Assembly: GCF_009755665.1 (NCBI RefSeq) | Contig: NZ_CP046622.1 | Location: forward strand, 4,464,001 to 4,528,000 | Reading direction: 5' to 3' | DNA: 64,000 nt | DNA from: Variovorax paradoxus | GTDB taxonomy: Bacteria; Pseudomonadota; Gammaproteobacteria; Burkholderiales; Burkholderiaceae_C | Notes under the pieces: model-generated | Database searches by the model: none | What the model was told of the DNA's origin: nothing | Seen by the model: the letters and a program-made list of their open reading frames with translations, nothing else | In this document: piece after piece, positions 11,702-20,221 of the stretch | How the letters are laid out: the number at the start of each line of letters is the position of its first letter | Position numbering within the stretch: the stretch's first letter is position 1 | Made by a program: the position numbers and the translations under genes

Positions 11702-11745
11702 AAATACCGCGGAACCGGCGCTGCCGGGCCGCGGTATTTTTTCGT
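11702..11745 (+). terminator. Rho-independent terminator after ctpA
   Basis: AAATACCGCGG at 11702-11712 pairs with CCGCGGTATTT at 11729-11739 around a GC-rich loop, followed by a T run interrupted by CG (11737-11747). The stem is perfect and lies 27 bases after the ctpA stop, ahead of the moeB-like gene, so it separates the two transcription units at least in part. Confidence 0.85.
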
Positions 11746-11771
11746 TTGGCAAAGGCCTGGGGTGAGCCACC

Positions 11772-12533
11772 ATGAATGACGACGACCTGCTGCGCTATTC
11801 GCGCCACATCCTCCTCGAAGAATTCGGCATCGACGGCCAGGCGCGCGTCAGTGCCGGCCGCGCGCTGGTCATCGGCGCGGGCGGCCTGGGCTCCCCGGTG
11901 GCGCTGTACCTTGCCGCGGCCGGCGTCGGGCATGTCACGTTGGTGGACGACGACGAGGTCGACCTGACCAATCTCCAGCGCCAGGTGGCCCACACCCATG
12001 CGCGGGTGGGCGGCCTGAAGGTCGAATCGGCCGCACAGGCCATGCGCGACATCAATCCCGGCATCTCCATCGAAACGCACGCCACCCGCGCCGATGAGGC
12101 GCTGCTGTCGCGCCTGGTCGAGGCGGCGGACGTGGTGATCGACTGCTGCGACAACTTTGCGACGCGGCACGCAGTGAACCGCGCCTGCGTGGCGCACGGC
12201 AGGCCGCTGGTGGCGGGCGCCGCCATCCGTTTCGACGGCCAGCTGAGCGTCTACGACACGCGCGACGAGGCCTCTCCCTGCTACGCCTGCATTTTTCCGC
12301 CCGACGCGGCTTTCGAGGAAACGCTCTGCGCGGTGCTTGGCGTGTTCGGTCCAGTGGTGGGCACCATCGGCACGCTGCAGGCGAGCGAGGCGCTGAAGCT
12401 GCTCGCGGGCATCGAGCCGTCGTTGGCAGGCAAGCTGCTGATGTTCGATGGGCGCCGCACGGCGTTCGATACGCTGCAGATTGCGCGCGATCCGCATTGC
12501 AGCGTGTGCGCGCACCGCACGTGCGCCGCCTGA
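11772..12533 (+). CDS. moeB: MoeB/ThiF-family adenylyltransferase
   Basis: This 253-residue E1-like enzyme activates the C-terminus of a small sulfur-carrier protein (MoaD for molybdopterin, or ThiS for thiamine) by adenylation. The nucleotide motif GAGGLG is at residues 35-40 after LLRYSRHILLEEFG. It has the aspartate-rich segment VDDDEVDLTNLQRQ, the DCCDNFATR segment and two CXXC pairs (CYAC and CSVC near the C-terminus) for zinc. Sequence alone does not settle MoeB versus ThiF. The gpmA-ctpA-moeB order is conserved in related genomes. It has no C-terminal rhodanese domain; the separate rhodanese at 8892-9311 could in principle supply sulfur, but that is inference. Confidence 0.85.
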   Translation: MNDDDLLRYSRHILLEEFGIDGQARVSAGRALVIGAGGLGSPVALYLAAAGVGHVTLVDDDEVDLTNLQRQVAHTHARVGGLKVESAAQAMRDINPGISIETHATRADEALLSRLVEAADVVIDCCDNFATRHAVNRACVAHGRPLVAGAAIRFDGQLSVYDTRDEASPCYACIFPPDAAFEETLCAVLGVFGPVVGTIGTLQASEALKLLAGIEPSLAGKLLMFDGRRTAFDTLQIARDPHCSVCAHRTCAA

Positions 12534-12576
12534 GGGCACCTCCTCCTTCGGCCGCCCTCCTCGTCCGGTTGCGGCC

Positions 12577-14589
12577 TCAGCGCTGCTTCGCGCCCTTGGC
12601 CTTGGCCGCGCCGCTGGCCGCAGCGCCGGTGCCGGGCTTGTTGGCCTGCGACAGCACGCCCTTGCAGTCCGCATCCTCGCCCGGCCCGGTCTCGATGGTC
12701 GCCGCCAGCGCCAGCAGCGGGTTGAGCGCGCCCAGCACCAGCGCTGCCAGGCCGCGCTCCGCCAACGGAACCACCTGAACGCCGCCGGACGGCGAGCCGA
12801 AGGTGCCGCCGATGACGAGCGGCGTGCGCAGCGACAGGAAGCTCGCGTCCTTGGGCTCGGGGCGCACCACGAAGTCGAGCTTTTCGGTTGCAAGGTTGGC
12901 CTGGCCGGTGGCATAGAAAACTGTGTCGACGGTGTCGAGCACCACACTGCGGCTGGTCATGACGCCCTTGTTGACGTCGAACGCCATTGCGGCGCAGCGC
13001 AGTTCGACGTTCTGGTCGCCGCGCAGCAGGAACTTGATGATCTCGGCGCCGTCCAGCCCCATGAACTCCAGCAGCAGGTTGCTGAACCGCCCTCGTCCGG
13101 TCAGGGCCGCCACGTCGCCCGACGCGCCGCCGAGCCAGCTGGCCACCGAGTTGCCCCGCCCCGAGAGATTGACCCGGCCGTCCAGGCGGCTGAAGCTGCT
13201 TCGCATGGTCTCGATCTTCGGCACCACGCGGTTGAGCTGCATGTTGCGCAGGTCGAGCGAGGCGCGAATGTCCGCCGGGTTCTGGGTGGCGTCGATGCGG
13301 ATGGCGCCGGCCAGCTTGCCGCCGGCCACGCCCAGGTCGAGCGGGTCGAGGGCGAGCACGCCGTCGGTCAGCTTGACCTGCACGCTGCCGCGGTCGAGCG
13401 GCACGTCGCGCACGTTGCGGATGCGATCGGCCGTGTACTTCACGTCGGCGTTCATCGCGCGCAGGCGGTCGAAATCCAGCGTGGCGGTAGGCAGCACCTT
13501 GTCGCCCGCCGCCCGCTTGGCCTGCTTGATGGTGGGCGGCGGTGCCACGCCTTCGACCGCCTTGGCCGAGCGCTCGGTCGGCGGCAAGCCGATGAGGGGG
13601 CCCAGGTCGTCCATGTCCATCAGGCGCGAGCGCAACTCGCCCGCGAGCCGCGGCAATTGTCCGGCCTGGTCGAAGCGCATGTCGCCGGCAATGTCCGAAA
13701 GGCCGAGCCTGCCCTTGAGCCCTGCCACCTCCCACAGCTTGGCGCGCTTGCGCAGGTCGCCGCTCAGCGCATAGGGAGAGGTCTCCGGCAGCGCGATGCC
13801 AAGCAGCGGAAACAGGGCACCGAGCGTCTGGCCCTTGAGTTCGAACTTGGCATCGATGCCGTCGAGGTCAGCGAAGTCGGTCACGGTGCCTTCTGCCTTG
13901 AAGCGGGTCTGGCCCGCCGCAGCATTGATCTCCATCGGAAAGGGCTCCTGGCCCGCCGACTTGAGCTGGAGCACATTGCCCGTGCGGCCCTCGGCCGTGA
14001 GCGGCTGGCCCTTGTAGCGACCCTTGATGTGGTAGCTGAGCGGCAGTGTGCCGCGGCTGGTGTCGTAGCTCACGTCGGCGTGCAGATCGACGCCCAGGTG
14101 CGTGGCCAGGAAATCGATCGTGCCGTTGTCGACCTGCATCAGCCCGATGACGGGAACGGTTCCGGGATCGGAGGTGTCCTTGCCGAGCGCCCATGTGCGC
14201 CGCCCGTCCGGTTCCATCTGAAGGCCCAGCGTGGGCGAGAACAGTGCCAGGCGCGGAATCACGATCTTCTGCGTGAGCAGCGGCCACAGCCGGATGTCGA
14301 ACTCGGCGCGCTCGGCCTTGACCAGGTACGGATCGCGGGCCCAGGGGGGATTGGCAAACTCGATGCCGTCGAACTTCACCGTGGCGCCACGCAGCCCCAC
14401 ACCCACATCGAGCCGCCGGGTGATCTCGAACTTGCGACCGGTCTTCTCGCTGACGTAGCGGTTGATGGGCTCGCGCAACGTGTCCCACGGAAAAAACGCG
14501 ACCACCACCGCCAGCGCCGCGAACAGCAGCACGAAAGCTGCAAGCAGCTTGAGCCAGAGCGGCCGGTTGCGAAGGACGTTCGTCGCCAT
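12577..14589 (-). CDS. AsmA-family inner-membrane/periplasmic protein
   Basis: The 670-residue protein has an N-terminal membrane anchor (about residues 10-31, LKLLAAFVLLFAALAVVVAF) followed by a long beta-rich periplasmic region typical of AsmA-like proteins, with VNLSGRGNSVASWLGGASGD in the C-terminal AsmA module. AsmA-like proteins are now viewed as bridge-type lipid carriers between the two membranes; the specific cargo here is unknown. The start is the ATG at 14589 (MATNVLRNRPLW); the frame is open 22 codons further but those do not look like a signal anchor. It is convergent with the moeB-like gene and has a Lys/Ala-rich end. Confidence 0.87.
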   Translation of the reverse strand: MATNVLRNRPLWLKLLAAFVLLFAALAVVVAFFPWDTLREPINRYVSEKTGRKFEITRRLDVGVGLRGATVKFDGIEFANPPWARDPYLVKAERAEFDIRLWPLLTQKIVIPRLALFSPTLGLQMEPDGRRTWALGKDTSDPGTVPVIGLMQVDNGTIDFLATHLGVDLHADVSYDTSRGTLPLSYHIKGRYKGQPLTAEGRTGNVLQLKSAGQEPFPMEINAAAGQTRFKAEGTVTDFADLDGIDAKFELKGQTLGALFPLLGIALPETSPYALSGDLRKRAKLWEVAGLKGRLGLSDIAGDMRFDQAGQLPRLAGELRSRLMDMDDLGPLIGLPPTERSAKAVEGVAPPPTIKQAKRAAGDKVLPTATLDFDRLRAMNADVKYTADRIRNVRDVPLDRGSVQVKLTDGVLALDPLDLGVAGGKLAGAIRIDATQNPADIRASLDLRNMQLNRVVPKIETMRSSFSRLDGRVNLSGRGNSVASWLGGASGDVAALTGRGRFSNLLLEFMGLDGAEIIKFLLRGDQNVELRCAAMAFDVNKGVMTSRSVVLDTVDTVFYATGQANLATEKLDFVVRPEPKDASFLSLRTPLVIGGTFGSPSGGVQVVPLAERGLAALVLGALNPLLALAATIETGPGEDADCKGVLSQANKPGTGAAASGAAKAKGAKQR

Positions 14590-14819
14590 GGAACGTGGAT
14601 ATACCCGCCCTTCGATTGCCCGGGTCGGCAATAAACCGCAGAAACCGTGCGGCATTGCCTACGGAAGGGCTCGCGAGGCCGGGTCGTCAGAACCCGCCTA
14701 CAACACCCATCCTCCGAACCCTGCATGATGCGTTTCGGCGACGCCTCAATCTTCGATGCGCAGGCAATCGCCAGCAGGGGCATTCGCGACACCTGCCAAC
14801 AGAGGAAGCGCGGTTCGGC

Positions 14820-15224
14820 ATGGATACCAGATTGCAGACATACATCGTCGAAGACAACCTCACGATCCGTGAAAACCTCATCGGTACCCTGGAAGAACTC
14901 ACCTGCACGACGGTTGTCGGCTTTGCCGAGACCGAGGCGCACGCGCGCCAATGGCTGCAGGACCACAGCGACGAGTGGGACCTCGCGGTGGTCGATCTTT
15001 TTCTCAAGCAGGGAAGCGGGCTGGGCGTGCTCCAGGCCTGCACCTCGCGCCGGCCGAACCAGAAGGTGGTGGTGCTCAGCAACTATGCAACGCCCGACAT
15101 CCGGCGGCGCTGCGCCGAGTTCGGAGTGGATGCGGTGTTCGACAAGTCGAACGAGATCGACGCGCTGGTCGACTTCTGCATCCTGGAGGCGGTGGCTCAT
15201 CGGCCCGCCGCCGGCACGGAATGA
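14820..15224 (+). CDS. Receiver-only response regulator
   Basis: The 134-residue protein is a single CheY-like receiver domain with no output domain. The acidic pair is E11-D12, the phospho-acceptor is D59 (LAVVDLFLKQGSG), the switch residue lies in VVLSNYA and the lysine is K109 (FDKS). AGAGGAAG lies 12 bases before the ATG. It converges on the LuxR-type regulator at 15295-15927, and the kinase lies beyond. It may act as a phosphate sink or a protein-protein regulator of that kinase; this is inference from position only. Confidence 0.85.
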   Translation: MDTRLQTYIVEDNLTIRENLIGTLEELTCTTVVGFAETEAHARQWLQDHSDEWDLAVVDLFLKQGSGLGVLQACTSRRPNQKVVVLSNYATPDIRRRCAEFGVDAVFDKSNEIDALVDFCILEAVAHRPAAGTE

Positions 15225-15294
15225 AAAAGAGGCCGGAGAAGCCGCGCCGGACTTCCCCGCCCTCTTCTTCTTCAGCCGCTGGCCGGTTCCAATC

Positions 15295-15927
15295 TCAATC
15301 GATCAGCTTGTTCTTCAGCGCGTAGTAGGTGAGGTCGCTGTTGGAAGACAGGTTCATCTTTTCCATGAGGCGCGTGCGGTAGGTGCTCACGGTCTTGACC
15401 GAGAGCGACAGCGTCTTGGCGATGTCGCCCGCGGTCTCGCCCTTGGCAAGCTTCAGGAACACCTGGAATTCGCGTTCCGACAATTGCTCGTGCGGCGCGG
15501 CGTCGTCCTTGCGGTCGAGCTGGCGGGCGAGCAGTTCTGCCACGGCCGGCGTGATGTAGCGGCGGCCGAGCGAGATGGTGCGGATCGCGTTGACGATCTC
15601 CATCGGATCGCACTCCTTGTTGAGATACCCGCTCGCGCCCTGGCGGATGAGGTTCATCGCGTAGTGCTCTTCGGGGTAGCCGCTGAGGATGAGAATGCCG
15701 ACGTCCGGCGCCTTGGCGCGGATCATGGCAAGCGCGTCGATGCCGCTCTGTCCCGGCATGGAAAGGTCCATTACCAGCACGTCGAGTTCCGTAGTGCGCA
15801 CCAGCTCGATGGCCTCGCGTCCGCTGGCGGCCTCGCCGGCCACGCGCAAGTCCACGTGCTCGGAGAAGAACTGCCGCAGGCCCGAACGCACGATAGCGTG
15901 GTCGTCCACAATTCCAATTTTGATCAT
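15295..15927 (-). CDS. NarL/FixJ-type response regulator
   Basis: The 210-residue regulator has a receiver domain (about 1-120; D8, D9, phospho-acceptor D54, lysine in GYLNKE) and a LuxR-type helix-turn-helix (about 145-205, LSEREFQVFLKLAKGETAGD and SVKTVSTYRTRLMEKM). It is transcribed away from the CHASE3 histidine kinase at 16035, 107 bases apart, and is its obvious partner. Target genes cannot be read from the sequence; autoregulation through the shared upstream gap is plausible. Confidence 0.92.
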   Translation of the reverse strand: MIKIGIVDDHAIVRSGLRQFFSEHVDLRVAGEAASGREAIELVRTTELDVLVMDLSMPGQSGIDALAMIRAKAPDVGILILSGYPEEHYAMNLIRQGASGYLNKECDPMEIVNAIRTISLGRRYITPAVAELLARQLDRKDDAAPHEQLSEREFQVFLKLAKGETAGDIAKTLSLSVKTVSTYRTRLMEKMNLSSNSDLTYYALKNKLID

Positions 15928-15945
15928 CTGTTACTTTCTTCGTTG

Positions 15946-15970
15946 TGTTGCGACCTAGGAAGCCGCAACA
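15946..15970. promoter_or_regulatory. Inverted repeat between the divergent kinase and regulator genes
   Basis: TGTTGCG (15946-15952) and CGCAACA (15964-15970) form a perfect 7-base inverted repeat around an 11-base spacer. It sits in the only intergenic gap shared by the response regulator and the kinase. A dimeric LuxR-type regulator could bind such a site. No promoter boxes are clear beside it. Confidence 0.4.
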
Positions 15971-16034
15971 TGCCGATCCCCTGGTTGTTGTCAATTATTC
16001 ACGAACTTGTGCTGAAAGCACCTTTGAAAGTTTC

Positions 16035-17378
16035 ATGCACTGGCTAGCTCCTCCAAAAATGGCCGTGAGCCTGCTGCTCGCGGCGCTGGCTGCGCTGGCC
16101 CTCGTCGGCATCAACGAGGCCGGCTACCGCCAGTCGACCCAGGCCCTGGCGAACATCGACGAGGCACAAAAAGTGCGCGCCACGATCAACCTGATCCTGC
16201 AGAGCATGCTCGATGCCGAAACCGGGCAGCGCGGCTACCTCCTGACCGGCGAAACCAGCTACCGCCAACCCTACGACATTGCCGTGAAGCAGGTCGATGG
16301 ATACCTTGCCACATTGCGCCAACTTTACGCCGAACGGCCCGCCGAGCGTACCCAATTGGCGGAGCTCTCCAAGCACGTGCTGCGCAAGATAGCCGAAATG
16401 GACATGAGCGTACGCTTGCGGCAGGACGGCAAGGAGGATGCCTGGAAGTTCGTCATCACCACGGACGTGGGACGCGAGGAAATGGAAGCCATCCGCAAGA
16501 GCGCCTACGACCTTGTGGCGGCCAGCAACAAGACCCTGCAGGAAAGCCAGGTGCAGGTGATGAAATCGCTGCAGCTCGCGCGCCTCGGCACCGCCATCGT
16601 GGCCATCGCCGCCCTCATCGCGTTCTTCCTGTACCTGCGGCAGACCCATGCACTTCGCTCCATCGGCGAGCGCCAGCAGGAAACGCTGCAGCGCGAGCGC
16701 AACGCGCTCGAAGACGAGGTGCGCGAACGCACGGCCTCCCTGGCCGAGCTGGCCACCCACCTGCAGGACGTGCGGGAGACCGAGCGCGGCTTTCTCGCGC
16801 GGGAGCTGCACGACGAGCTCGGTTCGCTGCTGACGGCGGCCAAGCTGGACGTCGCCCGCCTCAAGTCGAGGCTGCTGGAAGCGCCTGACGCCACCCAGCG
16901 GCTGCAGCACCTGACCGAGCTGCTGAACAGCGGCATCGCGCTCAAACGCCGCATCATCGAGGACCTCCGGCCGTCGTCGCTGTCCAATCTCGGACTGGTT
17001 GCGTCGCTCGAAATCCTCGGGCGCGAATTCGCCGAACGCTCCGGCATCCAGGTGCAGATGGCGCTCGAGCCCGTGACCATGGACGAATCGCGCCAGCTCA
17101 CCATCTACCGCATGGTTCAGGAAAGCCTCACCAACATCGGCAAGTACGCCGAAGCCAGCGAGGCGACCATCGTGCTGAAGAACTACGAGAACCACGTGAT
17201 CGTGGAAGTTGCCGACAACGGCAAGGGCTTTGACCCCCACCGCATCCACCCTTCGACGCACGGCCTCGCGGGCATGCGGCACCGGGTGGAGGCCGCGCGC
17301 GGCAAGCTCACGATCTCTTCGACGCCGGGCCGGGGCACGCGCCTGAGCGCGATGCTGCCGGTCGTCAAGCCACTCTGA
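16035..17378 (+). CDS. Membrane histidine kinase with CHASE3 sensor domain
   Basis: The 447-residue protein has membrane helix 1 (about 9-25), a periplasmic CHASE3 domain (about 36-170, with AETGQRGYLLTGETSY), membrane helix 2 (about 185-202), a coiled linker, a HisKA_3 dimerisation domain with the phospho-histidine H259 (ARELHDELGS), and an HATPase domain (VQESLTNIGKYAEAS, VADNGKGFD, HGLAGMRHRVEAARG). HisKA_3 kinases pair with NarL-type regulators, which fits the divergent neighbour at 15295. The chosen start is the ATG at 16035; the ATG at 16059 is also possible. The sensed signal is unknown. Confidence 0.9.
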   Translation: MHWLAPPKMAVSLLLAALAALALVGINEAGYRQSTQALANIDEAQKVRATINLILQSMLDAETGQRGYLLTGETSYRQPYDIAVKQVDGYLATLRQLYAERPAERTQLAELSKHVLRKIAEMDMSVRLRQDGKEDAWKFVITTDVGREEMEAIRKSAYDLVAASNKTLQESQVQVMKSLQLARLGTAIVAIAALIAFFLYLRQTHALRSIGERQQETLQRERNALEDEVRERTASLAELATHLQDVRETERGFLARELHDELGSLLTAAKLDVARLKSRLLEAPDATQRLQHLTELLNSGIALKRRIIEDLRPSSLSNLGLVASLEILGREFAERSGIQVQMALEPVTMDESRQLTIYRMVQESLTNIGKYAEASEATIVLKNYENHVIVEVADNGKGFDPHRIHPSTHGLAGMRHRVEAARGKLTISSTPGRGTRLSAMLPVVKPL

Positions 17379-17576
17379 GGCACAGCCGATCGCGCGCCGG
17401 GGCGGACGCCCATGCACGGCAAGTGAAGGGGGAACTCGGTCGTCTCCTACGTTCCGCGCGCCCAGCCGCTGACAGGGCCTTGCAGGGGCGCCACTTAAGG
17501 TTGCTCCTGTGCCGTTCATTTCACCTTTTTGAACGCGCAATCCCACAACAACGAGCGAAGTCTCGAAGGAGTCCAC

Positions 17577-17741
17577 ATGTTGCATTACACGGTGGTGTTT
17601 CTGGTCATTGCGCTGATTGCCGCGGTGTTCGGCTTCGGCGGCATTGCCGCCAGCGCGGTAGGAATCGCCAAGATCCTTTTCGTGATCTTCGCCGTACTTG
17701 CCATTGCCAGTTTCCTGGCCGGCTTGCTCAGGCGCAAGTAG
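17577..17741 (+). CDS. DUF1328-family small membrane protein
   Basis: A 54-residue hydrophobic protein with two membrane segments joined by a glycine/alanine-rich turn ([18 protein letters not shown]) and a basic end (LLRRK). This is the DUF1328/YtjA pattern, a family of unknown function often found among envelope-stress or general-stress genes. AAGGAG lies 6 bases before the ATG, a very good ribosome site. It opens a run of small membrane-associated genes to 19624. Confidence 0.85.
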   Translation: MLHYTVVFLVIALIAAVFGFGGIAASAVGIAKILFVIFAVLAIASFLAGLLRRK

Positions 17742-17795
17742 CGTAGTTACGATCAACGGGCTCCCGCAATTCATCTCCCCGGAAAGGAAATTCTC

Positions 17796-18170
17796 ATGAA
17801 CACGACCAAGACTCCCTCGCAACTCGCCGACGAGGCACGCCAGACCGCCAACGAGGCTGTCGAGTCCACCCGCGCCTACGCACAGAACGCGGTGAATGCG
17901 GCCGGCGAGAAGGTCCGCGAACTGCGCCGCGACGCGGAACCGGCGGTCGAACAGCTGGCAGCGCGCGTGCAGCAAGCCGTGCAGCGTGGCCTCGACGCCG
18001 CCTCGACCACCAGCGCACGCGCACAACGCCGCCTGGAGCAGGCAGCGGACGTCACCGGCCGCTACATCTCCGACCAGCCGGTTCGCTCGGTGCTGATTGC
18101 CGCCGCAGCCGGCGCCGCAATTACCGCACTCATCGTGCTGGCCAGCCGCAGCCGCCGGGACGAATACTGA
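17796..18170 (+). CDS. DUF883 (ElaB/YqjD-like) protein
   Basis: A 124-residue protein with a long Ala/Gln/Arg-rich helix (about 5-90) and one C-terminal membrane segment (about 98-116) ending in SRSRRDEY. This is the DUF883 layout: a tail-anchored inner-membrane protein. E. coli YqjD of this family is under RpoS and binds ribosomes at the membrane in stationary phase; the same role here is inference. GGAAAGGA lies about ten bases before the ATG. The next two genes match the yqjD-yqjE-yqjK order. Confidence 0.85.
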   Translation: MNTTKTPSQLADEARQTANEAVESTRAYAQNAVNAAGEKVRELRRDAEPAVEQLAARVQQAVQRGLDAASTTSARAQRRLEQAADVTGRYISDQPVRSVLIAAAAGAAITALIVLASRSRRDEY

Positions 18171-18205
18171 TCCGCTGACGTCCCGTTCCACCGATTCCGC
18201 GCACC

Positions 18206-18589
18206 ATGCTTCATCCGATTTTTTCCACGGTGCTCGGGCATCCGGAACTCATCGCCGAACACGCTGCCAACTACGCCGCTCTTGTCAGGCAGGAAGCCTC
18301 CGAGGCGGGGCGCGGGCTCGTCGCCCGCATCGTTGCGGGCGTGGTCGCGGCGGCGAGTGCCATGCTGGCGCTCGGCCTCATCGGGGTTGCGGTATTGATG
18401 GGCGTGCTGCATGGCAGCTTCCATTGGGTGCTGGTGGCGGTGCCGGGCGTTGCGCTGGTGATTGCCGGCATTTGCGCCTGGGTGGCGAGCCGTCCGTTCC
18501 CGGGCTACGCGTTCGACGATCTTCGCGCCCAGGTCGAGGCAGACTTGCAGGCGTTGCACGAAGCAGGAGCCCGCCATGAACGGCACTGA
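18206..18589 (+). CDS. Phage-holin-like membrane protein (DUF1469/YqjE family)
   Basis: A 127-residue protein with an amphipathic N-terminus, two membrane segments (about 48-72 and 77-98) and a charged C-terminal helix. This is the YqjE/DUF1469 pattern, named phage holin superfamily III by resemblance, though nothing here suggests phage. It follows the YqjD-like gene and overlaps the next gene by 14 bases. Function is unknown; it is probably co-expressed with its neighbours under stress. Confidence 0.8.
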   Translation: MLHPIFSTVLGHPELIAEHAANYAALVRQEASEAGRGLVARIVAGVVAAASAMLALGLIGVAVLMGVLHGSFHWVLVAVPGVALVIAGICAWVASRPFPGYAFDDLRAQVEADLQALHEAGARHERH

Positions 18590-19070
18590 CCGCAGCTCGC
18601 TCACGCCGCAGGAACGCCTTGCGCTTTCGCGCCGCGCGCTCGTGCGGCATTTGAACGGCGAAGACGACGAGCCGCGCGAGAGCCGCCGCAGCAGGAGCTA
18701 CGCGGGGCAAGAAGACCATCCGGAGATGTACGCCGCAGAAGGCGCGCAGCAAGAGGCGCCGCCGCGCAGCAGCCGGCATCGGTGGACGTCCGTGGCGCGC
18801 AGCATGACCGAGCGCTGGTGGCGCCGGCATCCGGCCCATGCGGTGGGCCAGCTCGCACGCCCCTTGCTCGAGCACTATGCGCGCAGGGAGCCGGCCAAGC
18901 TCATGGCCATTGCCGCCGCCACGGGCGCTGCCATCGTGCTGATCAAGCCGTGGCGCCTGCTCTCGTTCACGGCGGTACTGGCTGCTCTGCTCAAGACATC
19001 CGATGTGGCAGACGTCGTCAACACATTGATGCATCAGAAAAACACCAGCCCACGAAAGGACCCCCCATGA
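18576..19070 (+). CDS. YqjK-position membrane protein of unknown function
   Basis: A 164-residue protein that I recognise only by position (after YqjD- and YqjE-like genes). It has a charged, Arg/Glu/Ser-rich N-terminal half and a C-terminal part with one or two short hydrophobic stretches (about 113-124 and 127-141). Its start ATG lies inside the end of the previous gene, and its stop overlaps the ferritin-like gene by four bases, so these three genes are translationally linked. Confidence 0.7.
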   Translation: MNGTDRSSLTPQERLALSRRALVRHLNGEDDEPRESRRSRSYAGQEDHPEMYAAEGAQQEAPPRSSRHRWTSVARSMTERWWRRHPAHAVGQLARPLLEHYARREPAKLMAIAAATGAAIVLIKPWRLLSFTAVLAALLKTSDVADVVNTLMHQKNTSPRKDPP

Positions 19071-19624
19071 ATGCGAATTCCCCGGGTACCAACCCGGCAA
19101 GACACGAGCACCTGGTGCTCGATGAAAAGGCCATCGAGGCGGCGGCCAACAGCCTCGACGAAGGCGCGGTCACGCCGAGCTACGGCCCCTGGCGCGACGA
19201 CGTCGTGAAGCTGCTGAACGATGCGCTGGCCACCGAACTGGTGTGTGTGCTGCGCTACAAGCGCCACTATTTCACCGCCAGCGGCGTGTCGTCGCCTGCC
19301 ATTGCAGAAGAATTCCTGGTGCACGCAAACGAAGAGTCGGCCCACGCCGACCGCATTGCCGAACGCATCGTGCAGCTGGGCGGCGAGCCCGACTTTGCTC
19401 CCTCGCACCTCCTCGAACGCAGCCACGCCGGCTACGACGAATCGACAGACCTGCAGGCCATGGTGCGCGCCAACCTCGTGGCCGAGCGCATTGCCGTGGA
19501 AACCTACCGGCAGATGATCGCGCTGATCGGCGACAAGGACCCGACCACCCGGCGCATGCTGGAAGACATTCTTTCCGACGAGGAAGAGCACGCGGACGAG
19601 CTCAAGGACTGGCTCGGCCACTGA
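19067..19624 (+). CDS. Ferritin-like (bacterioferritin/Dps-type) diiron protein
   Basis: The 185-residue protein has a four-helix ferritin fold. The expected metal ligands are visible: E in LATELVCVLRYKRHYF, E and H in NEESAHAD, E in AERIAVETY and E/H in SDEEEHADELKDWL. Such proteins store or detoxify iron and protect DNA from peroxide. The start ATG at 19067 overlaps the previous stop (ATGA), with GAAAGGA 8 bases upstream. As the last gene of a small-membrane-protein cluster it supports a stress role for the whole run. Confidence 0.85.
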   Translation: MNANSPGTNPARHEHLVLDEKAIEAAANSLDEGAVTPSYGPWRDDVVKLLNDALATELVCVLRYKRHYFTASGVSSPAIAEEFLVHANEESAHADRIAERIVQLGGEPDFAPSHLLERSHAGYDESTDLQAMVRANLVAERIAVETYRQMIALIGDKDPTTRRMLEDILSDEEEHADELKDWLGH

Positions 19625-19650
19625 TTGCTGCCTCGATAGCTCCGCCCAGC

Positions 19651-19683
19651 AAAAAGCCCGGTTGAACCGGGCTTCTTGTTTTG
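19651..19683. terminator. Bidirectional terminator between convergent genes
   Basis: AGCCCGG-TTGA-ACCGGGCT (19655-19672) is a strong hairpin. On the + strand it is followed by TTCTTGTTTT; on the - strand it is followed by TTTTT. It lies between the stops of the ferritin-like gene and the BON lipoprotein gene and can serve both. Confidence 0.88.
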
Positions 19684-19699
19684 GATCGGCAAAGCGCGC

Positions 19700-20221
19700 T
19701 CAGCTCTTCACTTCGAGCTGGTTGTCCACCGAGGTCACCCCCTGTACGCCCTTGGCGATCTCCTCCGCGCGCGCCTTGGCGGCGGCCGTGGGCGCGGGCC
19801 CCTTCAGGCTGACTGCGCCTGCCTTGGTGTCCACGTCGATCTTGATCGCGCTCAGGTCCGGGTCCTTGGCCAGACCCGCGGCCACCGATGCAGTGATCGC
19901 GGCATCGTCCACTGTCGCGCTCGCGGCTGTACCGGCTCTCTTTGCGGCGTCCGTCATGTTGGCCATGCCGTCCTTCACCTCGGCGGTGGTGCCGGAGGCA
20001 TCGATCTTGGCCTTGGCGTCCTTGACGGCTTCCCCTGTCTTGGCGGCGGCCGTCTCGGCCGCCTTCTCGGTCTTTGCAATGGCGCTGTCGAGTTTCTCGC
20101 CCGCAGTGCGGTTGTCCGAAGCGTCGCACGCGGCAAGCGTCAACGCCGCGCCCGCCAGCAACAGCATGGTGAACCATGAGCGCGAAAACGGCATGGCGAT
20201 AGTCTGACCAGTTCTTTTCAT
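19700..20221 (-). CDS. BON-domain lipoprotein
   Basis: The 173-residue precursor has a signal peptide with lipobox LTLAAC (cysteine about residue 32), a Lys/Ala/Glu-rich helical stretch (about 40-100) and a C-terminal BON domain (about 100-172, DDAAITASVAAGLAKDPDL and VQGVTSVDNQL). BON domains bind phospholipid or peptidoglycan, as in OsmY, so a periplasmic stress role is likely. GGAGGA lies 6 bases before the ATG at 20221, which favours this start over the internal ATG nine codons later. Confidence 0.85.
   Translation of the reverse strand: MKRTGQTIAMPFSRSWFTMLLLAGAALTLAACDASDNRTAGEKLDSAIAKTEKAAETAAAKTGEAVKDAKAKIDASGTTAEVKDGMANMTDAAKRAGTAASATVDDAAITASVAAGLAKDPDLSAIKIDVDTKAGAVSLKGPAPTAAAKARAEEIAKGVQGVTSVDNQLEVKS

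Noticed and set aside
12532..12559. GAGGGC...GCCCTC hairpin between the moeB-like gene and the AsmA gene
   Set aside because: The stem is only six bases with a long loop and there is no T run on either strand, so it is not a supported terminator.
17431..17453. GGAAC...CGTT resembling an ECF (EcfG-type) promoter before the DUF1328 gene
   Set aside because: The spacer is 14 bases, shorter than the 16-17 expected, and this sigma class belongs to alphaproteobacteria.
18206..18589. Phage holin as a sign of a prophage
   Set aside because: The holin name of this family is historical; neighbours match the chromosomal yqjD-yqjE cluster and no phage genes are present.
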